A stretch of DNA of 61,103 nucleotides. Origin: a virus. Numbering within the stretch: position 1 is the first letter of the stretch; each line of letters begins with the position of its first letter. This document shows, piece by piece, positions 29,696 to 38,010 of the stretch. Position numbers and translations under genes: made by a program. The notes beneath the pieces are model-generated. The model was not told where the DNA came from. It saw only the letters and a program-made list of their open reading frames with translations, and did not search any database. The stretch spans positions 1 through 61,103 of the IMG/VR virus record IMGVR_UViG_3300008114_000030. One strand, given 5' to 3'.

Positions 29696-31000
29696 TTAAA
29701 GTTTATAATTGTAGTTAAACTCTGCAACTTTGCCATTTACAGGATTGTACAACTCAAGTACAGCAGCTCTTTTATTGCCAGTGAACTTATTATGATAATG
29801 CCAGTAATCTGTTGCTGAAAGTGAAGGTAACACTTTTATTGTAAATCCATGTATTTCATTATCAGTTACAAACTCAGTTGTCTTTTTAGTGTGCAAGTGA
29901 CCTGTAAATAAAGTTCTATAACTAGTTTGGCCCCACTCATATGGATGCTCAGTTGCGTATACTAATGGAGTCATCTTTTTAGATATATCACCATGTTCAA
30001 AGCAAAACATATTCTCTCCATACACAAGCACCTTTCTTTCAGCATATTGGCTAGAGAAAGTAAAACCATCTGCATCTCCAAATGACTGAGATAATGCATG
30101 TACTAAGTGAAATGAACTAAGTCTATCGTGATTCCCTGGTATAAACATTACATGCACATTGTTAGCATAGTTTCTAACTAATGACAAAAGTAGATATAAT
30201 CCTTCAAAGGCTTGAATGTAAGCATCTTGTGCAGACATACTTGCTTCTACAGGTGTACCCTTAGTTGTAGTGTTGTTGAATGTATCTACTTGTAGAGTAT
30301 CTCCTCCTAATACAATCACAACCTTTTCTAGATCATAGCTATCACGACATTTATCTAAAAGATTATTCACTGTGTTTATAGCTATGCTAGACATTGACTC
30401 ATTACCAGGCTTTCCAAAATGAAGATCTTGTAAACTAAGAATACCACACACACCTTCTAAAAGATCTGACTTTTTAGTTTTAAAGGTAGTTTCTACTTTA
30501 GGAAACTTGTAGTCAGAAAGCATACCATAAAAATTAAGGAGGTCAGTTTCCTCCTTATGTATCTGTGTCACTAATGCTGAGATTAACCAACCTGTTCCTT
30601 TTTGTTTGTTCCAGTATTGAGATAATCTCCACTTAGTTGTATCTATGTTTAGTATTTCTATAATCTCTTCTGGAGTCTTTGGTTCTTTAGAAGAGTAAGC
30701 TTCTAAAGTCATTTTACCAGAATCCATATCACTATGAGATTTTATCACCCCTCCTTTTTCTTCAATTGTTTTGTAAATACCAAGCTCTATTTTAGTAGGG
30801 CAGACTTCTCCTATAATTGATTTTTCTATTGCATCTTGTATTGCTTCATCTACTGTTTCTCTATAGTGCAACATCTTTTTATACACTAACCTTTTAAGAG
30901 AAACGTATTCATCTAAAGGCATTCCTATTCTATTTGCAGAATACTCATCTGACTTTTTCCATTTGACAATGGAGCTATATACTTCTTTTATCTTATTCAT
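29696..31000 (-). CDS. Calcineurin-like metallophosphoesterase
   Basis: A 434-residue enzyme with all five metal-binding blocks of the family: D192-L-H194 (DLHFGK), GGD at 232-234, GNHD at 289-292, H336 in EHGD, and GHLH at 367-370. These bind two metal ions and hydrolyse phosphomono- or diesters. The first 180 residues are a Lys/Glu-rich helical extension not needed for catalysis, possibly for DNA or virion binding. A metallophosphoesterase among the tail genes is a recurrent feature of crAss-like phages, but its substrate is unknown. It sits behind a hairpin-containing gap. Nuclease or phosphodiesterase activity is likely. The motif match is strong. Confidence 0.88.
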   Translation of the reverse strand: MNKIKEVYSSIVKWKKSDEYSANRIGMPLDEYVSLKRLVYKKMLHYRETVDEAIQDAIEKSIIGEVCPTKIELGIYKTIEEKGGVIKSHSDMDSGKMTLEAYSSKEPKTPEEIIEILNIDTTKWRLSQYWNKQKGTGWLISALVTQIHKEETDLLNFYGMLSDYKFPKVETTFKTKKSDLLEGVCGILSLQDLHFGKPGNESMSSIAINTVNNLLDKCRDSYDLEKVVIVLGGDTLQVDTFNNTTTKGTPVEASMSAQDAYIQAFEGLYLLLSLVRNYANNVHVMFIPGNHDRLSSFHLVHALSQSFGDADGFTFSSQYAERKVLVYGENMFCFEHGDISKKMTPLVYATEHPYEWGQTSYRTLFTGHLHTKKTTEFVTDNEIHGFTIKVLPSLSATDYWHYHNKFTGNKRAAVLELYNPVNGKVAEFNYNYKL

Positions 31001-31014
31001 CTTTTATATTTTAG

Positions 31015-31047
31015 GGTGAACCCCCTTATTGCTAAGGGGATGTCACC
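31015..31047 (-). promoter_or_regulatory. Hairpin between tail genes and metallophosphoesterase gene
   Basis: On the minus strand GGTGA-CAT-CCCCTTA-GCAA-TAAGGGG-GT-TCACC folds into a 7-bp inner stem and a 5-bp outer stem separated by a small internal loop. It lies 27 bases after the stop of the 325-residue gene and ends 14 bases before the next ATG. There is no T-run after it (CTAAAATATAAAAG), so it is not a standard terminator. It may be an RNA-stability, processing or translation-control element. Confidence 0.5.
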
Positions 31048-31074
31048 TGCTCAGGGCTACCAACAACCTGAATA

Positions 31075-32052
31075 TTAAATGCATGGAAGACAAGGTTGAC
31101 CATCTAGTGTGGGTGGACTTGTTGATGTATCATAATTATATTGACTAGGATCACAAGGTCCTATGTCTGTAGCATGTGCTCCATTTGTTACTACACCTGA
31201 TGAATTAAATCTAGGAGGCAACAATACACCACCACCTCCACAAAAATAAGTATTGGGCTTACCTATAGAACAAATACTAAATGGAGTTCCTATTCCATTA
31301 ACTGTTGGAGGATGTGGAATAGCATTACCACAAGATAGTTGATTACCATCGCAATCTGTCCATTCTATATACCATTCATCTCCTGTATCAATTCTATACA
31401 TGCTACATGTAGGTGTAACCACTGATTTAGAAGGACAATTTATAGTTGTTTCAGTACCAGTTGAAGTTGTTATAATTACATTTACAGTAATATAATATGT
31501 AGTAGCAAATGCAATACCTCCTGGTATATTATTTTGATCTAAGATATAAATATAAGGAGAAGGTAAATTTGCTATTGCATCTACTTGATCTAAAATATAT
31601 GTAGCTAGTGGTGGTTGTGTTAAATCATCATATACTATTATTTCATATCCAACAACACTTGTTGAAGAAGAGAAAGGATATATTGTAACAGGGATATAAT
31701 AACCACCGCCATTTAAATTCCATACCCAACTTCTTATACTGACATCAGCACATTGAAATGAATAGTAATCTCCATCAATAGGACTAAATGTTTCAGTGAC
31801 ACCATCTTGACATACTTGCCTCATTCTAAATTGATAAGTTGTATTACTTAAGAAATCAGGAGGATTACCTATGTTACCTTGAACTCCTGTTAGAGTTCCT
31901 GTAAGAGGTGTAATATATCCATTGATATTTCCAATGCTATTAGTAGCAGTAACCCAAGGACTAAATGTTCCATCAAAGTTTACTTTTCTATACTCTAAGT
32001 ATCCACCTAAAGCAGTTGGGTCAAATGTGTAAGTTAAATCAAATGTTATCAT
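31075..32052 (-). CDS. FN3-like tail protein
   Basis: A 325-residue beta-rich protein that starts in a TAATG overlap with the 1879-residue gene. Residues about 1-100 repeat the FN3-like first domain of that protein (TYQFRMRQVCQDG against IYRVAVTKSCVGG). A second beta domain covers about 105-215. The C-terminal 110 residues are Cys/Pro/Gly-rich with WYIEWTDCDGNQLSCG and end CDPSQYNYDTSTSPPTLDGQ then CLPC. It probably shares a tail docking site with the 1879- and 207-residue proteins. It is the last gene before a hairpin-bearing gap and the metallophosphoesterase. Confidence 0.6.
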   Translation of the reverse strand: MITFDLTYTFDPTALGGYLEYRKVNFDGTFSPWVTATNSIGNINGYITPLTGTLTGVQGNIGNPPDFLSNTTYQFRMRQVCQDGVTETFSPIDGDYYSFQCADVSIRSWVWNLNGGGYYIPVTIYPFSSSTSVVGYEIIVYDDLTQPPLATYILDQVDAIANLPSPYIYILDQNNIPGGIAFATTYYITVNVIITTSTGTETTINCPSKSVVTPTCSMYRIDTGDEWYIEWTDCDGNQLSCGNAIPHPPTVNGIGTPFSICSIGKPNTYFCGGGGVLLPPRFNSSGVVTNGAHATDIGPCDPSQYNYDTSTSPPTLDGQPCLPCI

Positions 32053-35000
32053 TAGAAGTTTATAGTTACTGAGTTAATAAATGGACAACTAGGGTTTTGT
32101 GGATTATCAAATGTAAACAGAAGTACATCTCCATTACTTAAGTTAACACTATCTGCTTTAATTACAAATGCTAACATTGAGTTTAGTGTATTGTAAGTAG
32201 GGAATGTTGCTAAGTTAGTATAACTTGGAACATCATAGATAGTACTTGTTGTAGTGTTCTCAACAGACAATAAAGTGTTAGATGTACTAAACATTGTAAA
32301 CTCTATAATCTCATTTGCATTTACTGTAATGTTAGATCCACCAGGAATACTTGCCCAAGTAGTATCAGTGTTTACTTTCCATTGACCAAATGTATCAGAA
32401 AGATTACTAAATGAGTAAAGATCATATGTATCAGTTGCACTAGTTAAACCATCACTTGATGTAATGTTTAGATAATCGTGCGTATCATCTTGATAAGTTC
32501 TGTTACCAAGATCTAATCTAAACCATAATCTAGTGGGAGTATCTGTAAGAGCATATGCACTAAAATAAGGAACACCATATGCATTTTCTAATGTAAATAC
32601 AGTACTTAATTTATTATAAGGATTTGTCATTCTGTTAAATGAACTACTTCTAACTAAGCTATTAGTTATTGTACTAAATACATAAACAGGTTCTGTAGGG
32701 TTATTAGAGTACAAATAAATTTCATCTGTATCTTCAGAGTATTGGAATCTTCCACCAAAACTATCAGGATTTCCCCAAATATCTAATAAACCATTTATAA
32801 ATGATAAATCAATTGTTGCTATTGTTGCTAATGTAGCATCATCTAATACTTTAATTACATAGTTGCCACTAAGAGAAACTGAACCATCGCTAACATATGT
32901 ACCTGGAGATGCTCCTGTATAAGATATCTCAAATCCAGTAGGATCTGCTGCTATAATAGGCACTCTAGTTAAATTAAATGTTGAAGGAATTATCCCACTA
33001 ATGCTAATAACTTTTCCAACTGCAAAACTGTTAGGTATATCATATCTAATAGTTTGAGCAATAGGATTATATGTAACACCTGTAATTCCAGAAATAGTAC
33101 AAGATGGATTTTTGCTACCCATTACCCAATAAGTATTTTGAGTAGGAACATGAAGTAAAAATGCATTACTTAATTGTCCATGACCTCTGCCTACAGATGG
33201 TGTTCCCAAACCACGAAATAATTGATCAGGTGTAGCAACACATGGTGAACTTGTAATTCCTGTTGTATATACTTTAGGATTTTCTCTCTGTGTAAATAAA
33301 TCATCTGATTCATACTTTAATACAAATGTAGTTCCTGCATTATTGTATCCTGTTATACCATTACCTGCACCAGTTCCTGTAAGAATAATACTTCCTTTAT
33401 TATCTATTGCCATGCTTCCAAAATTACTTGCTGTATAAATACTAGCCCATACTGCATCTATTACAGTACCACCACTTGTATATGTAGCAGTTGCATTATA
33501 GTCATTAGCAATAGTAAATGTAGTTGGAGTTACTGAAAGAATAGTTGCATAAGTAGTTGAACTAGTATTGCTATTTGGAAAGTTTAATTCATCTACTGGA
33601 GAACTTACAATTCCTGATATTTTAACAACTTCCCCCACTGCATAATGATGAGGAAATATTCCATTATACCCAGCATTAATAGCATTAGGTCTTACACTAT
33701 ATGTAATTGTATTAAGAACATTATCTATAGATACATCATATACAGTTGTTTGTTTTCCACTTAAATATGTACTTACAGCTAGTCCTCCTATATTTGATGC
33801 AACATTATATTTACCAGTAATACCATTATCATTTACACCATATGAACCAACTAAGTTATTGGGATTAATTACATAAAATTGAGCACTTACATTACTTTGA
33901 GTTATAGGAATTGTAATAACTCTTTCATTAAAAGAATCATAAGCTATATAAGAAAATTGACTATATGCATCTAAAATTGTTCTTTTAGATTGAACTAATG
34001 AACCATTAGATTGAATATTCCATATCCTAATTAACTTACTAGCAGGACAATCTCCTGCAGCTCCTGTACCCCATATTTGAGCAACACCAGATTCAGTGTG
34101 TGATTCTGACATATAGATTTGATCAGAAACAGCTTTTTTCCAAAATATTCTACCATTAGAATCTACTTTAATTCCTAATCCACCATAGCAATAATCAGTG
34201 TTATAATCATTTATTCCAAAAAATTCACCATGATAATTAAGATTATAAGAAGTGGCTGCTCCAGAATAAGAACTAACACCTGTACCTACTAATGCTTGAT
34301 CTACAGTATTAGTTGCATAATCGTACACAAATAAGTTTGCTACATCATAAACATATTTAAGTTCTGTACTAAATGTTTGTTGTAAGTAATTCATTACAAC
34401 AAACTTTCCTCCACCTATATGAGTTGCTCCTTGTATTCTTTCTATGCCACCCTGCAATCTAGATAAAGGTGAAGCAGGACCATATTCATATCCATCAAAT
34501 TTTTCATATACAGAAGGAACAACTTCAACATTCCATGCTTCTGTAACAACATTGTATTGATAAAAATTTCTTGTGTACTTTCCAGTAAAGTATAAGAAAT
34601 CAGAATCCATTGATATCTGACCACAAATGTTTTCATCCCATAATCCAGAGCCTGCTATAACACCTACTTGAGCTGTTTGATTAAATACATAAATATTCAT
34701 ATCATCAACATCAGATCTTGCATCTCTAGCAATACCATATACTAAATTTGAATTAGGATCTGCCACCATTTGTAATGATCCATCTACCTGAGTAGTAGTA
34801 CCAGGAAAATCTTTATACAGTTGAATAGTAATTATAGGAGAACCTGAACTAGGAATTACTTGAACCACTCCACCATCAAGGGACACAAATACTTTATTAT
34901 TATTTGTATTATAACAAGTACCACCATCTTTTATTTCATAAAGTAAGTACTCACTTGTATCATCTAATCCCTGAAGAAAGTTAATTTGTTTGTCTATCCT

Positions 35001-37691
35001 ATTGCTATTTACATATAAACGTCTGCCATAGCTATCAGGAACAACATAAGTTGGATTTAGAACTGGAGTAGCAATAAATCCATTGGATCCTCCATTTCTT
35101 CCATTCTCAATTAAATACCTAGCAGTATTTTCCCAACTTCTAGAAGTAAAGTTTTCATTATAATCAACTATAAGATAACTACTAAATAGTCCATAACTAT
35201 CTCCTGATAAAGAAGCAAATGTAGAATATGTAACATTTGTTGCTGTTAAAGTACTATCAATTGCTGCTGATATTGCAATAGTATCTCCTGATATTCCTCG
35301 TAAATTATAATAAGGATCTCCTGCATCATAATATGTTTTAAATCCTAATTGTTGTGTATCAAAATTATATACCTTAAAAAATCCTGTATCATATGAATTG
35401 CCTACAGGCCAATTTTTTGTACTATCTTGAAATAACTCTGATCTAACACCATCATTGCGCCCTACTACCCAATTAGGTACTCCCGTAGGACATGGTGGAG
35501 CAACAGGGCCACCAGCAATACAAGCACAAGGCATTGTAGAACAAAGTATAGGTTGTTCAGGAGGTGCACTTGTAATAGTACCCATTGCTGCAGTTGGTCC
35601 AGTTGTTATATTATTCCAAGCTGTAATATTACCTCTTTTTAAATAATTAGTTTGAGCATAAGTACCTACATGACCCACACTCCAAGTCCCCACTAATGGA
35701 TTTAATACAATACGAAAGTTGTTAGATGAACCATCAGTAAATACATACAAGTAATTATCTGTAGTATTATACTCCATTAATCTTATAGGAGTTGTAGGAC
35801 CATTAAATAGAAGAGAAAGATCTTGACTATCTACAAAAGTAGTTCCATTATACACTGATACTGTAGTGTTATCTGCAACATAAATATATCCTGTATTAGA
35901 ATTAGTTGCAATGTTTAAAGAGTAGTCTCCACCACTAACAATATGATCTAAAGAATATACAGTAGTAGGTGGTGCTTGTTCAACTAATGCCATTGTCCAA
36001 ATAGGTATATCAATATCGTGACCATAACTAGTTGGAGGATCTACAAGATTAACATCTGATGCTATAATTTCTGCAGTAGTTGATGTATAATATGATGCAT
36101 ATAAAAAGTCATTATAACTTACAGAAGAAGAAGTTGCATATGCAGGTGAACCAGCTTGTGAAATTTGAGGAATATCAGGACCTCCTTTTGTAAGGATATT
36201 AGGTCCTTCAAATATTACAGATGCACTTGTATAAGTAGAATCAGGCACATCTATTTTAAGATATGGTAATCCTGCAATTACTACTGCAGATGCTGTATAA
36301 ACACCAGCATTGTTAATTGCAGTTGCAATTTGAGTTAATGCTTGAATTAAAGTAAGGCCTGAATAGTTTTGATTAGTTAGTATAATAACATTTTGTGCAG
36401 GTTGCAAGTCTACAGTAATAGTCATATTATCAGTAAGTTCTGCATACCCTGATGCAGTGCCACCTGTTTGATAAGTACCTGCAGGAGTAAAAGATCCAAC
36501 TGTGAATGAATTGGGAGTTGCTGCAGTAATTGTTTTAGAAGTTGTTGCAAAAGCAAAAGTATCTGGATTTATACTATTTACAAATACTTCTTGTCCTACA
36601 GTAAACGCATTAATACCACCTGTGTAGGTATAAGTAGTGCTACCACCTGATACTACAGCATTTGTAATAGTATATCCTAATGCAGTACCACCACCTGGCG
36701 CAGTTGTTTGAATCTTAATAGGAGCATAGATATTATAACTTCCATTACTTGAGGTAATGGGATTACCTGCATTATCTAATAATGGTAGAGCAGGTGATAC
36801 TCCATCAGATGTACTAAATGAAAAAGTATAATCATTAACATTTGTTGTACCTGTACCATCACCTATTGTGAAATTTACTAATCCTGTCAAAGGATCAAAG
36901 CAAATAGCACTACTTAATAAAGTAATATCAGGATCAGGACTATTAGTAAAAGTATATACTGGGGCTGATGGGGCTAAAGTACAAGTAGTATCAACAGTAC
37001 TAAAGTTAATAGTTACACCTAATGCAACTGTATCAATTATAGTTGTAAGCTGAAACTTGTATGTATTTCCTTGTCTAAATAAAAGAGGATCTGTTGTAGT
37101 ACCATCACATAAGAAAGGATTAAATCCCACCATAGTGTCTAATCCATAGTATCCCACACCTGATGCACCTGTATTTGGTACAGTATAATCTAGAATTTGC
37201 TTAACACAACTTACAATATTTGGTGTAGTACAGCCATCTGCTATTTGATAAGATGTTCTACCAATAGGTATGGCAGTAGGGCCAGCACCACAATCATCTA
37301 AAAATCTATCATCAAATGTAGTATCATATACAAGTATTTCTGTATTTGTTACATGAGTGGCATCAGGATAGTTTACAGAATAAAACATAGTTTGTTCTGA
37401 GTTTACAACTGGCCCTTGCCAAAATGATATTATAGGACACACTATATTTATATAGGTAGCTTCATCTACATAAGATCCCCCACCTACGCAAGACTTAGTA
37501 ACAGCTACTCTATAGATTGTATTAGGATTTAATCCTGTAATTGTATAAGTAGTTGTTGTAGAAGGAAGAGGAGTTGTATTAGCAAGTACCCAATTATTTA
37601 ATCCACTGGCATCCCATACTTTGTATAGTACATCATACTCATCAGTTGGTAATTGATTTATAGGGAGGGCCCAAGTTAGTGTAATATCCAT
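32052..37691 (-). CDS. Giant tail protein: FN3 domain, beta-propeller-like repeats, three beta-insert repeats
   Basis: A 1879-residue, almost all-beta protein, the second largest in the window. Residues 1-85 form a fibronectin-III domain (YDVLYKVWDASG; YTITGLNPNTIYRVAVT). Two or three further Ig/FN3-like segments follow to about 330. Three copies of a 55-65-residue element occur at about 360-415, 1347-1412 and 1553-1608, with a core V-G-x-x-V-x-I-x-x-I and a T-Y-x-[ST]-[GD]-G end. Between 570 and 1550 short YIYVADN, YLYVFTDG and RLYVNSN strands recur, as in beta-propeller blades. It is likely a long peripheral tail structure for cell-surface binding. No lyase or hydrolase motif is obvious. 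Asn/Thr/Tyr bias is strong. Confidence 0.7.
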   Translation of the reverse strand: MDITLTWALPINQLPTDEYDVLYKVWDASGLNNWVLANTTPLPSTTTTYTITGLNPNTIYRVAVTKSCVGGGSYVDEATYINIVCPIISFWQGPVVNSEQTMFYSVNYPDATHVTNTEILVYDTTFDDRFLDDCGAGPTAIPIGRTSYQIADGCTTPNIVSCVKQILDYTVPNTGASGVGYYGLDTMVGFNPFLCDGTTTDPLLFRQGNTYKFQLTTIIDTVALGVTINFSTVDTTCTLAPSAPVYTFTNSPDPDITLLSSAICFDPLTGLVNFTIGDGTGTTNVNDYTFSFSTSDGVSPALPLLDNAGNPITSSNGSYNIYAPIKIQTTAPGGGTALGYTITNAVVSGGSTTYTYTGGINAFTVGQEVFVNSINPDTFAFATTSKTITAATPNSFTVGSFTPAGTYQTGGTASGYAELTDNMTITVDLQPAQNVIILTNQNYSGLTLIQALTQIATAINNAGVYTASAVVIAGLPYLKIDVPDSTYTSASVIFEGPNILTKGGPDIPQISQAGSPAYATSSSVSYNDFLYASYYTSTTAEIIASDVNLVDPPTSYGHDIDIPIWTMALVEQAPPTTVYSLDHIVSGGDYSLNIATNSNTGYIYVADNTTVSVYNGTTFVDSQDLSLLFNGPTTPIRLMEYNTTDNYLYVFTDGSSNNFRIVLNPLVGTWSVGHVGTYAQTNYLKRGNITAWNNITTGPTAAMGTITSAPPEQPILCSTMPCACIAGGPVAPPCPTGVPNWVVGRNDGVRSELFQDSTKNWPVGNSYDTGFFKVYNFDTQQLGFKTYYDAGDPYYNLRGISGDTIAISAAIDSTLTATNVTYSTFASLSGDSYGLFSSYLIVDYNENFTSRSWENTARYLIENGRNGGSNGFIATPVLNPTYVVPDSYGRRLYVNSNRIDKQINFLQGLDDTSEYLLYEIKDGGTCYNTNNNKVFVSLDGGVVQVIPSSGSPIITIQLYKDFPGTTTQVDGSLQMVADPNSNLVYGIARDARSDVDDMNIYVFNQTAQVGVIAGSGLWDENICGQISMDSDFLYFTGKYTRNFYQYNVVTEAWNVEVVPSVYEKFDGYEYGPASPLSRLQGGIERIQGATHIGGGKFVVMNYLQQTFSTELKYVYDVANLFVYDYATNTVDQALVGTGVSSYSGAATSYNLNYHGEFFGINDYNTDYCYGGLGIKVDSNGRIFWKKAVSDQIYMSESHTESGVAQIWGTGAAGDCPASKLIRIWNIQSNGSLVQSKRTILDAYSQFSYIAYDSFNERVITIPITQSNVSAQFYVINPNNLVGSYGVNDNGITGKYNVASNIGGLAVSTYLSGKQTTVYDVSIDNVLNTITYSVRPNAINAGYNGIFPHHYAVGEVVKISGIVSSPVDELNFPNSNTSSTTYATILSVTPTTFTIANDYNATATYTSGGTVIDAVWASIYTASNFGSMAIDNKGSIILTGTGAGNGITGYNNAGTTFVLKYESDDLFTQRENPKVYTTGITSSPCVATPDQLFRGLGTPSVGRGHGQLSNAFLLHVPTQNTYWVMGSKNPSCTISGITGVTYNPIAQTIRYDIPNSFAVGKVISISGIIPSTFNLTRVPIIAADPTGFEISYTGASPGTYVSDGSVSLSGNYVIKVLDDATLATIATIDLSFINGLLDIWGNPDSFGGRFQYSEDTDEIYLYSNNPTEPVYVFSTITNSLVRSSSFNRMTNPYNKLSTVFTLENAYGVPYFSAYALTDTPTRLWFRLDLGNRTYQDDTHDYLNITSSDGLTSATDTYDLYSFSNLSDTFGQWKVNTDTTWASIPGGSNITVNANEIIEFTMFSTSNTLLSVENTTTSTIYDVPSYTNLATFPTYNTLNSMLAFVIKADSVNLSNGDVLLFTFDNPQNPSCPFINSVTINF
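32868..33035 (-). repeat. Beta-insert repeat 3 within the 1879-residue tail protein
   Basis: Encodes residues about 1553-1608: NSFAVGKVISISGIIPSTFN, then IIAADPTGFEISYTG, ending GTYVSDGSV. It is closest to repeat 2 (AVG-x-V-x-x-ISGI). Confidence 0.55.
33456..33653 (-). repeat. Beta-insert repeat 2 within the 1879-residue tail protein
   Basis: Encodes residues about 1347-1412: HHYAVGEVVKISGIV, then ILSVTPTTFTIAND, ending ATYTSGGTV. It is the longest copy because of a Ser/Asn-rich loop in the middle. Confidence 0.55.
36447..36614 (-). repeat. Beta-insert repeat 1 within the 1879-residue tail protein
   Basis: Encodes residues about 360-415. The core FTVGQEVFVNSINPDTF is followed by TITAATPNSFTVGSF and ends TYQTGGTA. 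The same order of strands recurs twice nearer the C-terminus. The pattern resembles FCCH-type beta modules seen in phage tail proteins. Confidence 0.55.
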
Positions 37692-37707
37692 TTTATCTTT
37701 TATTTAT

Positions 37708-38010
37708 TTATTCAACTATTTGCCAATAGACTGTACCATTGTCATTTATGTTAGTACTGCGTATCTCAAAACTTACATTAGGAATGGTGTTAGGAGAATA
37801 TACATATAAGTTACCAATTAAAGTGGTAGTATCTTGATTTCTTGTTATCAATACAGCCTTGCCTGCATTGAAAGTATTTACTGTTACTTTACCTAGTGCA
37901 ATATCAGCAAAGCCTGATGTCTCATAGTTTACATCAGGAGTTATCTCAACATTTGTGAGTTCTTGTTCTCCTGTTATAGGATTTAAAGTATATGTTTCTA
38001 TTCTTGCCAT
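37708..38010 (-). CDS. Small beta-rich protein, tail region
   Basis: A 100-residue protein, predicted nearly all beta (strands such as FADIALGKVTVNTFNAGKAVLITRN and LIGNLYVYS). It lies between a tail fibre gene and the 1879-residue tail protein, and its stop overlaps the fibre ATG. Small beta proteins between fibre genes are often fibre chaperones, caps or collar proteins. I have no motif to choose between these. The clean overlap and matching composition support a real gene. Confidence 0.6.
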   Translation of the reverse strand: MARIETYTLNPITGEQELTNVEITPDVNYETSGFADIALGKVTVNTFNAGKAVLITRNQDTTTLIGNLYVYSPNTIPNVSFEIRSTNINDNGTVYWQIVE

